Shown here: positions 7,560-15,234 of the stretch, in pieces
Position numbering within the stretch: the first letter of the stretch is position 1
Layout of the letters: every line of letters starts with the position of its first letter
Source of the DNA: Actinomycetota bacterium
GTDB lineage: Bacteria; Actinomycetota; Acidimicrobiia; Acidimicrobiales; CADCSY01
NCBI GenBank assembly: GCA_004366205.1
Contig: SIRW01000019.1
Coordinates: forward strand, 1 to 64,000
Length of the DNA stretch: 64,000 nucleotides
Direction of reading: 5' to 3'
Notes under the pieces: generated by a model
What the model was told of the DNA's origin: nothing
What the model saw: only the letters and a program-made list of their open reading frames with translations
The model's database searches: none
Program-made: the position numbers and the translations under genes

Positions 7560-7608
7560 GTCGACGCCGGGTGCCCCGCGGCTGGGAACCGGCTTCCTCC
7601 GCGGGCCG

Positions 7609-8592
7609 TCAGGCGTCGTCGCCGTCGCGGGCTCCGCTGCCGGCGTCGGGTCCGCTGCCGCCGGCGCGGAGGAGCTCGGCCGCCGAGACGAGCGAGCCGA
7701 GCACACCGGTGGCGTCCGCGGGCAGGTAGATCTTGGTGGCCCGACCGTCGGCGATCCGCCCGAGCGCCTCGAGGTACTTGAGCGCCAGCAGGTCGGGTGT
7801 GGGCCGGCCGTCGTGGATGGCGGCGAACACGCTCCGCACCGCCGCGGCCTCGCCCTCGGCGACGGTGAGCTGGCGGAACTTCTCGGCCTCGGCCACGGCC
7901 CGGATGGCCTCGGCCTCGCCCTCGGCCGCCAGCACCTGGCGTTGCTTCTCGCCCTCGGCCTGCAGGATCGCCGACTGCTTCTCGCCCTCGGCCCGGGTGA
8001 TCGACGCCTCGCGGAAGCCCTGGGCTTCGGTGACCACGGCGCGCCGGGTGCGCTCGGCCTTCATCTGCTCGTGCATGGCCGACATGACGTCGGGCGGCGG
8101 GTCGATCCGCTGGATCTCGACCCGCACCACCCGCACGCCCCACTTGTCGGTGGCGTCGTCGAGGATCTCGCGCAGGGCGATGTTGATCTTGTCCCGCGAG
8201 ACCAGGGCCTCGTCGAGGTCCATGTCGCCGATGACGTTCCGCAGGTTGGTCTGGGCCAGCTTGGTGATGGCGATGATGAAGTTGCCGACGTTGTAGACGA
8301 GCCGCTGGGCGTCGGTGGCCTCGTGGTACACGACGGCGTCGACGGCGACCACCACGTTGTCCTTGGTGATGACCTCCTGAGGGGGCACGTCGATGACCTG
8401 CTCCCGCATGTCGACGTGCACGATGCGCTCGACGCCCGGGATGATGATCCGCAGGCCCGGGTCGACCGTGCCCCGGTACTTGCCGAGGCGCTCGACGATG
8501 CCCCGCTGGTAGGGCCGCACGATCTTGATGCCCGACGCCACGTAGACGAACAGCACCAGGGCCAGCACGGCCAGGACGATCACGGCTGCCAT
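7609..8592 (-). CDS. SPFH/band-7 (stomatin-like, QmcA-type) membrane protein
   Basis: 327 aa. An N-terminal membrane helix (AAVIVLAVLALVLFVYVAS) is followed by the band-7 domain (IKIVRPYQRGIVERLGKYRG ... VDMREQVIDVPPQEVITKDN ... ADAVVYHEATD-like strand) and a long Glu/Ala-rich coiled coil (AEGEKQSAILQAEGEKQRQ) typical of stomatin and QmcA. These proteins form flotillin-like rings that organise membrane proteases. The ATG at 8592 has AAGGAG before it; an ATG at 8607 overlapping the upstream TGA is an alternative. The upstream gene encodes NfeD, the standard operon partner of SPFH proteins. Confidence 0.9.
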   Translation of the reverse strand: MAAVIVLAVLALVLFVYVASGIKIVRPYQRGIVERLGKYRGTVDPGLRIIIPGVERIVHVDMREQVIDVPPQEVITKDNVVVAVDAVVYHEATDAQRLVYNVGNFIIAITKLAQTNLRNVIGDMDLDEALVSRDKINIALREILDDATDKWGVRVVRVEIQRIDPPPDVMSAMHEQMKAERTRRAVVTEAQGFREASITRAEGEKQSAILQAEGEKQRQVLAAEGEAEAIRAVAEAEKFRQLTVAEGEAAAVRSVFAAIHDGRPTPDLLALKYLEALGRIADGRATKIYLPADATGVLGSLVSAAELLRAGGSGPDAGSGARDGDDA

Positions 8593-8606
8593 CGCAGCTC
8601 CTTCCA

Positions 8607-9095
8607 TCAGCTTGGGTCCCCGACCGGGCCGCTGCCGGGATCCAGCTCGGCGGGCCACACCACCAGGCGGGTGCCGACGACGTCGACGACCCGCACCGCC
8701 GTTCCCGCCGGGATGGCCGAGCCGTCGAGGCTGCCGGCCCGCCACTCCTCCCGGCCGATGCGCACCAGGCCGGTCTCGTCGGCGCCGGCGGGGATCTCGG
8801 TGAGCACCTTGGCGTGCTGGCCGATCCACCGGCGGGCGCCGATGCCTTCGTGGCGCTCGTCGGCGTCCAGGCGCCGCGCGAGCGGCCGGAAGGCGGCGAA
8901 GGCGACGGCCGACACGGCGACGAAGGCGGCCCACTGCACGGCGACGTCGGCGCCGGCGAAGGCCAGGACCGTGGCGACGACCGCTCCGATGGCGAACGGC
9001 AGGAGGAAGAACGTGCCCGCCGACGACATCTCGCCCACGGCGAACAGCCCTGCCACCCCCAGCCAGATCCAGCGCCACAGCTCGGGCGAACCCAT
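8607..9095 (-). CDS. NfeD-like membrane protein
   Basis: 162 aa. The N-terminal third holds two or three membrane helices (LWRWIWLGVAGLFAVGE, TFFLLPFAIGAVVATVLAFAG, WAAFVAVSAVAFAAF). The C-terminal part (about 90-155) is the OB-fold NfeD domain: VLTEIPAGADETGLVRIGREEW ends with AVRVVDVVGTRLVVWP. This is the short NfeD form without the ClpP-like protease. GGAGG stands before the ATG at 9095. Its stop overlaps a possible start of the SPFH gene (TGATG), so the pair is coupled and probably forms one membrane-quality complex. Confidence 0.88.
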   Translation of the reverse strand: MGSPELWRWIWLGVAGLFAVGEMSSAGTFFLLPFAIGAVVATVLAFAGADVAVQWAAFVAVSAVAFAAFRPLARRLDADERHEGIGARRWIGQHAKVLTEIPAGADETGLVRIGREEWRAGSLDGSAIPAGTAVRVVDVVGTRLVVWPAELDPGSGPVGDPS

Positions 9096-9197
9096 GCCCC
9101 TCCACCTCGGCCGCCGGCCCGGTGCCGGCGGCGCGGCCAGCGTAGACGTCGGGACGGCGTGCGCCCGGGCGACCCACCCCGGTAGGTTGCACGGGCG

Positions 9198-10067
9198 ATG
9201 GCCGAGCCGCTCTGCCTGCTCACCGTGCACGCCCACCCCGACGACGAGTCGTCGAAGGGCGCCGGCACGGTTGCCCGATACCATGCCGAAGGCGTGCGCA
9301 CCGTGCTCGTGTGCTGCACGGGCGGCGAGGCCGGCGACATCCTCAACCCCGCCATGGACCGCCCCGAGGTGCGCGAGCGGCTGAACGAGGTCCGCATGCA
9401 GGAGCTCGCCCGGGCCACCGAGATCATCGGCTACGACCACGTCGAGCTGCTCGGCTACCGCGACTCGGGCATGCCCGACACGCCGGACAACGACCACCCC
9501 GACGCCTTCGCCAACGCCGACCTCGACGAGGCCACCGGCAGGCTGGTGGCGATCATCCGGCGCGAGCGGCCGCAGGTCGTCGTCACCTACGGCGACGACC
9601 AGCGGGGCTACCCGCACCCCGACCACCTGCGGGTGCACGACATCAGCCTGCTCGCCTTCGACCGGGCCGGCGATCCCGGCTGGTACCCCGAGGCGGGCGA
9701 GCCCTGGCAGCCGCAGAAGCTGTACTACACCGTGTGGTCTCGAGCCCGCATGCTGGCCATGCACGAGAAGTTCGGCGAGCTCGGGCTGGAGTCGCCCTTC
9801 GACGACCGGTGGTTCGAGCGGCCCGACCAGGACCACCGCATCACCACGAGGATCGACATCAGCGACTTCGGCGACGTGCGGCCCAACGCCCTCCTCGCCC
9901 ACGCCACCCAGGTCGACCCCGGCTCACGGTTCTGGTTCGGCCTCCCGCCCGAGGTGGCCCGCACCGTCCACCCCTACGACGACTACATCCTCGCCCGCTC
10001 GCTGGTCCAGAGCGCGACGCCCGAGGACGACCTCTTCGCCGGGATCCGCCAGCCCGCGGCACGCTGA
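9198..10067 (+). CDS. mca: Mycothiol S-conjugate amidase (PIG-L/LmbE family)
   Basis: 289 aa zinc hydrolase. Zinc ligands are H13 and D16 in HAHPDDE plus H143 in HPDH, with D15 as general base. The segments GYRDSGMPDTPDNDHPDAF and QRGYPHPDHLRVHD are typical of Mca rather than the biosynthetic deacetylase MshB. Mca cleaves mycothiol S-conjugates of toxins to give a mercapturic acid for export plus GlcN-Ins, so the organism very likely makes mycothiol. A TAGGTT box (9183-9188) ends 9 nt before the ATG, giving an almost leaderless transcript. Confidence 0.85.
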   Translation: MAEPLCLLTVHAHPDDESSKGAGTVARYHAEGVRTVLVCCTGGEAGDILNPAMDRPEVRERLNEVRMQELARATEIIGYDHVELLGYRDSGMPDTPDNDHPDAFANADLDEATGRLVAIIRRERPQVVVTYGDDQRGYPHPDHLRVHDISLLAFDRAGDPGWYPEAGEPWQPQKLYYTVWSRARMLAMHEKFGELGLESPFDDRWFERPDQDHRITTRIDISDFGDVRPNALLAHATQVDPGSRFWFGLPPEVARTVHPYDDYILARSLVQSATPEDDLFAGIRQPAAR

Positions 10068-10127
10068 GCAGCGGCTCGGTACTGTCTGTGGTACCGACGT
10101 AGCGACCGAGGAGCGGCGGAGGATCCG

Positions 10128-10514
10128 ATGCCGAAGTACCTGACCCAGGAGTGGCTGGACAAGCAGAAGGAGCTGGCCCAGGAGTTCCCCGAGAAGCCCG
10201 GGGCCACCGCCCGGATGCAGTACCGGGTCACCGGTACGCCCGAGGGTGACGTCACCTACCACACGGTCATCGAGAACGGGAAGATGGTCGAGAACACCAT
10301 GGGCGAGGACCCCCAGGCCGAGTTCACGATCTCGATGACCTACGAGGACGCCCTCAAGGTGCAGAAGGGCGAGCTCGACGCCAACGCCGCCTTCATGCAG
10401 GGACGCATGAAGGTCACCGGCGACATGGGCAAGCTGATGGCGCTCATGCCGCTGACCCAGAGCCCCGAGTACAAGCAGATCCAGGAGAAGCTGGCCTCCG
10501 AGACCGAGTTCTAG
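10128..10514 (+). CDS. SCP2 sterol-carrier-like protein
   Basis: 128 aa soluble protein built as one SCP2 fold: ATARMQYRVTGTPEGDVTYHTVIENGKMV, then AEFTISMTYEDALKVQKGELD and AFMQGRMKVTGDMGKLMALMP, the hallmark of SCP2 domains, all in broken form. SCP2 proteins bind acyl-CoA or other hydrophobic ligands. GGAGG lies 5 nt before the ATG. An inverted repeat CGGTAC (10077-10082) / GTACCG (10091-10096) lies upstream. Its stop TAG overlaps the stop of the convergent cupredoxin gene. It probably supports the lipid metabolism seen across the window. Confidence 0.88.
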   Translation: MPKYLTQEWLDKQKELAQEFPEKPGATARMQYRVTGTPEGDVTYHTVIENGKMVENTMGEDPQAEFTISMTYEDALKVQKGELDANAAFMQGRMKVTGDMGKLMALMPLTQSPEYKQIQEKLASETEF

Positions 10515-10981
10515 CCCGGGCCGGCGGAGCGAGAGCCGGTCCCCGGTCGCTGCTCGCCGTCGGCCCCGGCGCCGGCGACCACGATCGTCCCCTGCATCTG
10601 TGGGTGCAGTCGGCAGGCGTAGTCGTGGCGGCCGGGCTCGTCGAGGACGACGGTGAACGTCTCGCCCGGCAGGAGCACGCCGGAGTCGAACCGGCCCGGG
10701 CCGTTCTCGCCCCGGGCCGTGACGGTGTGGTCGGCCTCGCCGGTGAGCTCGAACTCGACGACGCCGCCGGGCTCGATCCGCACCTCGGCGGGCTCGAAGC
10801 CGAAGTCGACGACGGCCACCTCGACGTCGACGGGGAGCCCGCCTTCGAGCAGGTGCGGTCCCGGCGCGTCGTCCTCGCCGCAGCCCCCGAGCGACGCCGC
10901 GGCGGCGAGGGCGGCGACGAGCAGGCTGGCGCCGCGCCGGCGCCGAGTTGCGACGAGCACGCCGGGGTGGGCCGTGGCCAT
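10511..10981 (-). CDS. Cupredoxin-domain lipoprotein
   Basis: 156 aa. A basic start is followed by a hydrophobic stretch and lipobox LGGC near residue 34, so it is probably a lipid-anchored surface protein. The cupredoxin domain (about 50-135) has type-1 copper ligands: His in EADHTV, then the C-terminal loop YACRLHPQM providing Cys, His and Met. This fits a plastocyanin-like electron carrier or copper-binding protein. A Gly/Arg-rich tail follows. The gene is convergent with the SCP2 gene, the two stop codons sharing bases in a CTAG. Confidence 0.85.
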   Translation of the reverse strand: MATAHPGVLVATRRRRGASLLVAALAAAASLGGCGEDDAPGPHLLEGGLPVDVEVAVVDFGFEPAEVRIEPGGVVEFELTGEADHTVTARGENGPGRFDSGVLLPGETFTVVLDEPGRHDYACRLHPQMQGTIVVAGAGADGEQRPGTGSRSAGPG

Positions 10982-11000
10982 GGGGGTGAGGTCTAGCGCC

Positions 11001-11006
11001 TACGGT
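11001..11006 (+). promoter_or_regulatory. -10 box of a leaderless promoter (GNAT gene)
   Basis: TACGGT ends 6 nt before the GTG at 11013 and no Shine-Dalgarno precedes the start, so transcription should begin at or beside the start codon. This is one clear example of an arrangement seen at about twenty starts in the window. Confidence 0.55.
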
Positions 11007-11012
11007 TGCCCC

Positions 11013-11888
11013 GTGCAGGTCGAGGAGTGGGGGGTCGAGCGGGCCGAGGACCTCGCGGCGCTCGCCCGCGACGCCCTGCCCGACGAGCACCTCACGCTCG
11101 ACGAGCTCCTGTCGTGCTGCTGGGACGCCGGCGGCACGGTGCTGGGGCTGTCCGACGGGGCGGGGGCCGTCGCCGCCGTGGCCCAGCCCGCGGGGGAGCA
11201 CCCGGTCGCGTTCGTGCAGCTCCTCGCCGTGCACCCCGGCGCCCGGGGCGAGGGCCGGGGCCGGCGCCTGCTCGAGGCCGCGCACGAGTGGGCCTTCGAG
11301 GGGGCAGGCGCCACGGCCGTCCGGGTCGCAGGCGCCGCGCCCTTCTACCTGTGGCCGGGCGTCGACGTGCGCTTCACCCGGGCCCTCTGCCTGGTCGAGG
11401 CGGCGGGATACCGGCCCGACGGCGCCGAGCTCAACATGTCGTACCCCTCGTCGTTCCGGGCCCCGCCGCCCGACGGCGTCGTGGTGCGGCGGGTGCTCGA
11501 GGACGCCGACCGCGACGCCGTGCTCGCCCTGTGCGCCGAGCACTGGCCCCACTGGGTCGCCGAGACGCGCCGGGGCATCGAGCACGGCGCCTGCCACGGC
11601 GCCTTCGTCGAGGCCTCGCCGGACGGTGGCGAGGCCGGCGGAGCGTCCGTCGCCTTCGTGTGCCACTCGGTCAACCGGGGTGGCTGGCTGGGGCCGATGG
11701 CCACCGACCCTGGCCGCCGGCGGTCCGGCATCGGCCGAGCCCTCCTGTCCGCCGTCGCCGCCGACCTGCGGCCCGCCGGCTACGCCGACGTCGAGGTCGC
11801 CTGGGTCGGCCCTGTCGGCTTCTACGCCCGCGCCGCCGGTGCCGCCGTCTCGCGCGTGTTCCGCACCGCCACCCTCCGCCGCCCCTGA
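11013..11888 (+). CDS. Tandem GNAT-family N-acetyltransferase
   Basis: 291 aa with two GNAT folds. The first acetyl-CoA loop is VHPGARGEGRGRRLLEAAH (about residues 72-90) and the second is TDPGRRRSGIGRALLSAV (about 230-247), each the Q/RxxGxG/A type. Two-domain GNATs include mycothiol synthase MshD, but MshD-specific residues could not be confirmed, so only the general class is assigned. Proximity to mca makes a thiol-pathway link tempting but weak. The GTG start at 11013 is set by the adjacent -10 box. Confidence 0.8.
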   Translation: MQVEEWGVERAEDLAALARDALPDEHLTLDELLSCCWDAGGTVLGLSDGAGAVAAVAQPAGEHPVAFVQLLAVHPGARGEGRGRRLLEAAHEWAFEGAGATAVRVAGAAPFYLWPGVDVRFTRALCLVEAAGYRPDGAELNMSYPSSFRAPPPDGVVVRRVLEDADRDAVLALCAEHWPHWVAETRRGIEHGACHGAFVEASPDGGEAGGASVAFVCHSVNRGGWLGPMATDPGRRRSGIGRALLSAVAADLRPAGYADVEVAWVGPVGFYARAAGAAVSRVFRTATLRRP

Positions 11889-12040
11889 GGGCGAGCGGCT
11901 CCGTCCGGGCCCCGCCGGCTCCCGTCCCCGTCCACTGCCGCTCCGCCCGTCCCTGCACCGTCCACTGCGGCTCCCCCGGCCCCGCCACCGCCCGGTCCCG
12001 GCCCTCCGGACCCTCGCCGTCTCCACCCACCCCTTGTGAA

Positions 12041-12096
12041 CGGATTCTTGTGCGCGCCCATCGCCGTAGAGGGCGATCAGCGCGCACAAGAATCCG
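12041..12096. terminator. Long two-stage hairpin between convergent genes
   Basis: A 17-bp perfect outer stem (12041-12057 with 12080-12096, arm CGGATTCTTGTGCGCGC) encloses an inner 6-bp stem ATCGCC/GGCGAT (12060-12065 with 12072-12077) and a 6-nt loop. It lies between the ends of the GNAT and YdjC-type genes. The rest of 11889-12128 is C-rich with no gene; it holds one imprecise direct repeat around CCGTCCACTGC (11928 and 11958). Confidence 0.7.
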
Positions 12097-12128
12097 CGGT
12101 CGCCGTCGTGGCCGCCGGGGCTCGGTGG

Positions 12129-12968
12129 TCAGGCGCCGGCGCGCTGGAGGTCGCGGATCTCGCGGTAGCCGACGAAGACGACGCCGGCCCGTTCGGCCAG
12201 GGCGCGGAACTCGCGGTCGCGCACGAGCAGGTCGTGGTCGTCGACGCGGTTCGCCCAGTCGGGTGCGAGGGCGCGCAGCTCGTCGCTGTCGATCGCCGGG
12301 TGGGCGTAGAGCTCGGTGACGCCGGGGCGCAGCTCGAAGATCGTGCGCTCGAAGGTCCGGCGGCTGCCGACGCCCCCGGTGACGTACACGAAGTGGTCGG
12401 GGAACAGCACGCCCTCGTCGGCGGCGAGCTGGCGGAACGGGAAGCCGATCGATCGCTCGCTCGAAGCGCCCGACAGCCGCACCGGCAGCCCGAACTCGAC
12501 GGCGAGGTCGAGGTAGACGTCGAAGAACTCGGGCCGCAGCTGCAGCGTGCCCATGTGGCTGTCGAGGTGGCTGACGTCGAAGCCCCACAGGATCGCCCGC
12601 TCGATCTGGGTGCGCAGCTCGCGACGCACCTCGTCGAGGTCGGCGTGGTCCCACACCTCCTGCACCGTGCGGGGGAAGCCGCCGTCACCGTCGACGAGGG
12701 ACGGCGCGTGGGTGATGGGGCCCCACCGGTACAGGTCGTACTCGGCGTTGAGCGTGAGGTGCACGCCGACGTCCTCGCCGCGGTAGCGCGCCGCCGCCTC
12801 GCGGGCCCACGGGCACGGCACCATCAGCGTGGCGCTGGTGGCGATCCCCTCCCGCAGCGCCTCGTAGCACGCCACGTTGGCGGCGTGGCTCGACCCGAGG
12901 TCGTCGCAGTTCACGATGAGCAGCCGGGCGTCGGCGGGGTGGCCGAGGCGCTCCGCCAGGGTGGTCAC
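12129..12968 (-). CDS. YdjC/ChbG-like carbohydrate deacetylase
   Basis: 279 aa. The fold signature is VNCDDLGSSHAAN at about 19-31 (catalytic Asp and metal-binding Asp), DVGVHLTLNAEYD with a metal His, VSHLDSHMGTLQ with further metal or catalytic His residues, and LYAHPAIDS near the C terminus. YdjC proteins remove acetyl groups from N-acetylated sugars or diacetyl-chitooligosaccharides. The substrate here is unknown. The GTG start follows TAGCGT (12976-12981, minus strand) by 7 nt, a leaderless arrangement. Confidence 0.85.
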   Translation of the reverse strand: MTTLAERLGHPADARLLIVNCDDLGSSHAANVACYEALREGIATSATLMVPCPWAREAAARYRGEDVGVHLTLNAEYDLYRWGPITHAPSLVDGDGGFPRTVQEVWDHADLDEVRRELRTQIERAILWGFDVSHLDSHMGTLQLRPEFFDVYLDLAVEFGLPVRLSGASSERSIGFPFRQLAADEGVLFPDHFVYVTGGVGSRRTFERTIFELRPGVTELYAHPAIDSDELRALAPDWANRVDDHDLLVRDREFRALAERAGVVFVGYREIRDLQRAGA

Positions 12969-12978
12969 GCCCGCAACG

Positions 12979-13524
12979 CTACCCGCCGGCCCGGCGCCCC
13001 TCGATCTCGTCGAGGGGCACGTCCGGGCCGCCGCACGCGCCCCACAGCCCCAGCCCGGCCTCGCGCGCCCGGGCCGCGGCGGCCACGAAGTCGGCGGTGT
13101 GGGCGACGTTGGGGGGGAACGTGTACGCCGCCGCGAAGCCGTCCTCGACCATCGCCAGGTTCACGTGGAGGTCGTCGCTCGCCCGGTACACGTAGGCGAG
13201 GAGGCGGTCGAAGCGGTCGCGAGCCTCCACGTCGCGCACCAGGCGCACCTCGGTGCCGGGCGGGATCAGCTCGGTGATGCGGGCGCTGGCCTCGGCACCG
13301 AAGCACTCGACCGGCGAGCGGGGGTCGACGGTCTCGGGGGTGTCGATGCCGATGAGCCGGACCCGCTCGTCGGCCCCGCCGATGCGCACGACGATGGTGT
13401 CGCCGTCGACGATGCGGCTCACGACCCCGACGCCCGGCTCGGCCGGCGCCGAACCGTCGCCTCCGAACCAGCCGCACCCGGCGACCAGCGTCAGGCCGGC
13501 GAGGACGACGGTCAGCCGCGACAC
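12979..13524 (-). CDS. Thermonuclease-like (SNase) lipoprotein
   Basis: 181 aa from a GTG chosen because it starts a short lipoprotein signal (TVVLAGLTLVAGC, lipobox LVAGC at about residue 17). The SNase domain follows: VVSRIVDGDTIVVRI, RLIGIDTPET, an Arg in VRDVEARDRFDRLLAYVY, and GLWGAC at the end. Catalytic Asp, Arg and Glu positions of staphylococcal nuclease appear present (DGDT, LIGIDTPE, RDRFDR). It is probably a surface-anchored nuclease that takes part in nutrient DNA or RNA breakdown. An upstream in-frame extension exists but is Arg-rich and low quality. Confidence 0.85.
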   Translation of the reverse strand: MSRLTVVLAGLTLVAGCGWFGGDGSAPAEPGVGVVSRIVDGDTIVVRIGGADERVRLIGIDTPETVDPRSPVECFGAEASARITELIPPGTEVRLVRDVEARDRFDRLLAYVYRASDDLHVNLAMVEDGFAAAYTFPPNVAHTADFVAAAARAREAGLGLWGACGGPDVPLDEIEGRRAGG

Positions 13525-13666
13525 GCCGGACCGGCGGCGCCGGTGCGCCCGCCCGGGACCTGGATCGTGCCGGCCCGGCCGGTCGCGCCCGTCGGCCCGA
13601 AGGCGCGCCGGGGTCGCGCCATCGGGCGTCGGTCGGGGCACGTCGCCCATGTGGCGACGGGACGGG

Positions 13667-14029
13667 TCAGGCCAGTCGACGTTCGGCTTCGTCGACGTCG
13701 ATCTCGCCTCGGGCGAGGGCATCGAGCACCTCCACGCGGGGGTCGGTGGGGCGCCCGGCGTCGATGCCGAGGCGGCCGAGGAGCGCGTCGAACCGGCTGC
13801 GGGTGGTGGGATAGCTGACGCCGAGGTGGCGTTCGAGCTCCTTCATGTTCCCGCGTGAGGCGAGGAACACCCGGAGCAGCTCGCGGTCGTCGTCGCCGAG
13901 CGCGCAGAACGGGCACGGCTGGAACGCACCGGACAGCTCGGTGCCGCACTCGTCGCATCCCAGACGGGTGAGCACGAGGCGGGCCTCACAGACGGGACAG
14001 TGGGCGGGCGGGCGGTGGAGGTCGGGCAT
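13667..14029 (-). CDS. DUF2089-type zinc-ribbon regulator
   Basis: 120 aa. The N terminus is a zinc ribbon with CPVCEARL, then GCDECGTEL and CPFCALG. The middle and C-terminal part (LLRVFLASRGNMKELERHLGVSYPTTRSRFDALL) is a helix-turn-helix-like segment, followed by a short helical tail (EVLDALARGEIDVDEAERRL) like the SHOCT-type end of this family. DUF2089 proteins are found beside DUF4097 adhesin-like genes, as here, four bases downstream. A DNA-binding regulator of the same operon is plausible. Confidence 0.82.
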   Translation of the reverse strand: MPDLHRPPAHCPVCEARLVLTRLGCDECGTELSGAFQPCPFCALGDDDRELLRVFLASRGNMKELERHLGVSYPTTRSRFDALLGRLGIDAGRPTDPRVEVLDALARGEIDVDEAERRLA

Positions 14030-14033
14030 GGCG

Positions 14034-15011
14034 TCAGACGGTGCCGATGTGGATCTTGCCGAGGTTGACCCGCACGTCGAGCCTGCCGGCACCCTCGCCG
14101 AGCGTGAACCGGCGTTCGTCGTTGCCCAGGCCCACCCCGCGGGACGACTCGATGCCCGCGTGGGGCGCGTCGACGCTCACCTTCCCGAGCGTGGCCGCGA
14201 GGACGACCTCCACGCTCGAGTCGCGGTCGAGCTCGAGGCGGACGGAACCCGCATCGCAGGTGACCTTCGACTCGCCCTGGTCGAGGCGGCCCGCAGCGGT
14301 GAGGGAACCCGCGTTCACGACGGCCCGCAGCGGGCCCCGGAACCCCTCGACCCGGCCCGTGCCGGCGTTGAGCTCGAGGTCGAGCGGCCCGTGCACCCGC
14401 CGCACCGAGAAGGTGCCGGCGTTGAGCTCGATGCCGAGTGGCAGGTCGGGGTTGACGCGCACGACCAGCGGCGTCTCGTCGCGCCACTCGCCCCGCCCCC
14501 AGGAGATCCGCCGCCGCCGGCCGCGCTTGAGGTCGAGCACGAAGCCGCGGACGTCGTCGCCGTCGAGCGGCGGCGTCCGCTCGACCACGATCGTGCTGCC
14601 CTCGTGGTGGACCGTGTGGTCGCCCTCGTCGACGGCCACACCGGCGACCGCCGGGTCACCGGTGACCTGGACACGCCCGGCGGCAGCCTCGATGCGGACG
14701 GCGGTGACGGTGCCGGTCGCCGCGGCGGTCCCCGTGACGGAACCCCGCGCACCGGGTCCGGCCGCCGCACCGGCGCCGACGTCGTAGGCGTAGGCGAAGC
14801 CCGTCCGCGCTCCCGGCGCGCCCGTTGCGCGCGCCGCGGCGCTCGGCTCGGCGGACTCGTGGGCCGGATCGGCGTCCGCCCGGTCAGTGGCGCTCGCGGA
14901 CGTGTCGGGGTGCGCCCGACGCAGGGCCTCGAGCCGGCCCGCGGCCTCCTCGGGGGTGAGGCGGCCGGCGGCCACCTCCAACAGGATCGTTCGGCGTGCC
15001 TCTGGGCTCAT
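14034..15011 (-). CDS. DUF4097-family beta-strand repeat protein
   Basis: 325 aa. Residues 1-32 form a short helical module (EARRTILLEVAAGRLTPEEAAGRLE). After a disordered Ala-rich linker comes a beta-helix-like DUF4097/DUF4098 domain in which IELNAGTFSV, LELNAGTGRVEG and VVNAGSLTAAG are repeated rungs. No signal peptide is seen. The function of the family is not established; LiaF/LiaG-like links to envelope stress are known in Firmicutes. It is cotranscribed with the DUF2089 gene (TGA, four bases, ATG). The promoter places TATAGT 7 nt before the ATG, so the mRNA should be leaderless. Confidence 0.8.
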   Translation of the reverse strand: MSPEARRTILLEVAAGRLTPEEAAGRLEALRRAHPDTSASATDRADADPAHESAEPSAAARATGAPGARTGFAYAYDVGAGAAAGPGARGSVTGTAAATGTVTAVRIEAAAGRVQVTGDPAVAGVAVDEGDHTVHHEGSTIVVERTPPLDGDDVRGFVLDLKRGRRRRISWGRGEWRDETPLVVRVNPDLPLGIELNAGTFSVRRVHGPLDLELNAGTGRVEGFRGPLRAVVNAGSLTAAGRLDQGESKVTCDAGSVRLELDRDSSVEVVLAATLGKVSVDAPHAGIESSRGVGLGNDERRFTLGEGAGRLDVRVNLGKIHIGTV

Positions 15012-15018
15012 AGACCGG

Positions 15019-15048
15019 ACTATAAGACGACTCTTGACAATCTCGCAA
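15019..15048 (-). promoter_or_regulatory. Leaderless promoter of the DUF4097-DUF2089 operon
   Basis: On the minus strand TTGCGA (15043-15048) and TATAGT (15019-15024) are separated by 18 nt, and the ATG lies 7 nt beyond the -10. The -10 is the most AT-rich hexamer in this region and no ribosome-binding site is present. Confidence 0.65.
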
Positions 15049-15055
15049 GACCCCG

Positions 15056-15132
15056 TTGACAGTTCTCTTGACAAGCGGCAGAACGGCGGGTACACAACGT
15101 CCCGGGTTGTCCGAAATCGGTGGACAACCCGG
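15056..15132 (+). promoter_or_regulatory. Promoter and 11-bp palindromic operator before the ABC exporter
   Basis: Two TTGACA hexamers (15056-15061, 15068-15073) occur; the second is 17 nt from TACACA (15091-15096). Directly downstream is a perfect inverted repeat, CCGGGTTGTCC (15102-15112), nine bases, GGACAACCCGG (15122-15132), where a dimeric repressor would block the start of transcription. TTGAC/GTCAA half-motifs recur through the divergent region. Confidence 0.6.
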
Positions 15133-15234
15133 ACGGCAGCACGCACGGTGGCGCAGGAGCAGGCCGCAGCACAGCAGCAGGCCGCAGCGGCGGGACGCAG
15201 CGGCGGGACGAACGGACGAACGGGGAACGGAGCG

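Noticed and set aside
11928..11975. Direct repeat CCGTCCACTGC at 30-bp distance
   Set aside because: Two imperfect copies in a C-rich gap, no pairing potential and no further copies; probably low-complexity sequence.
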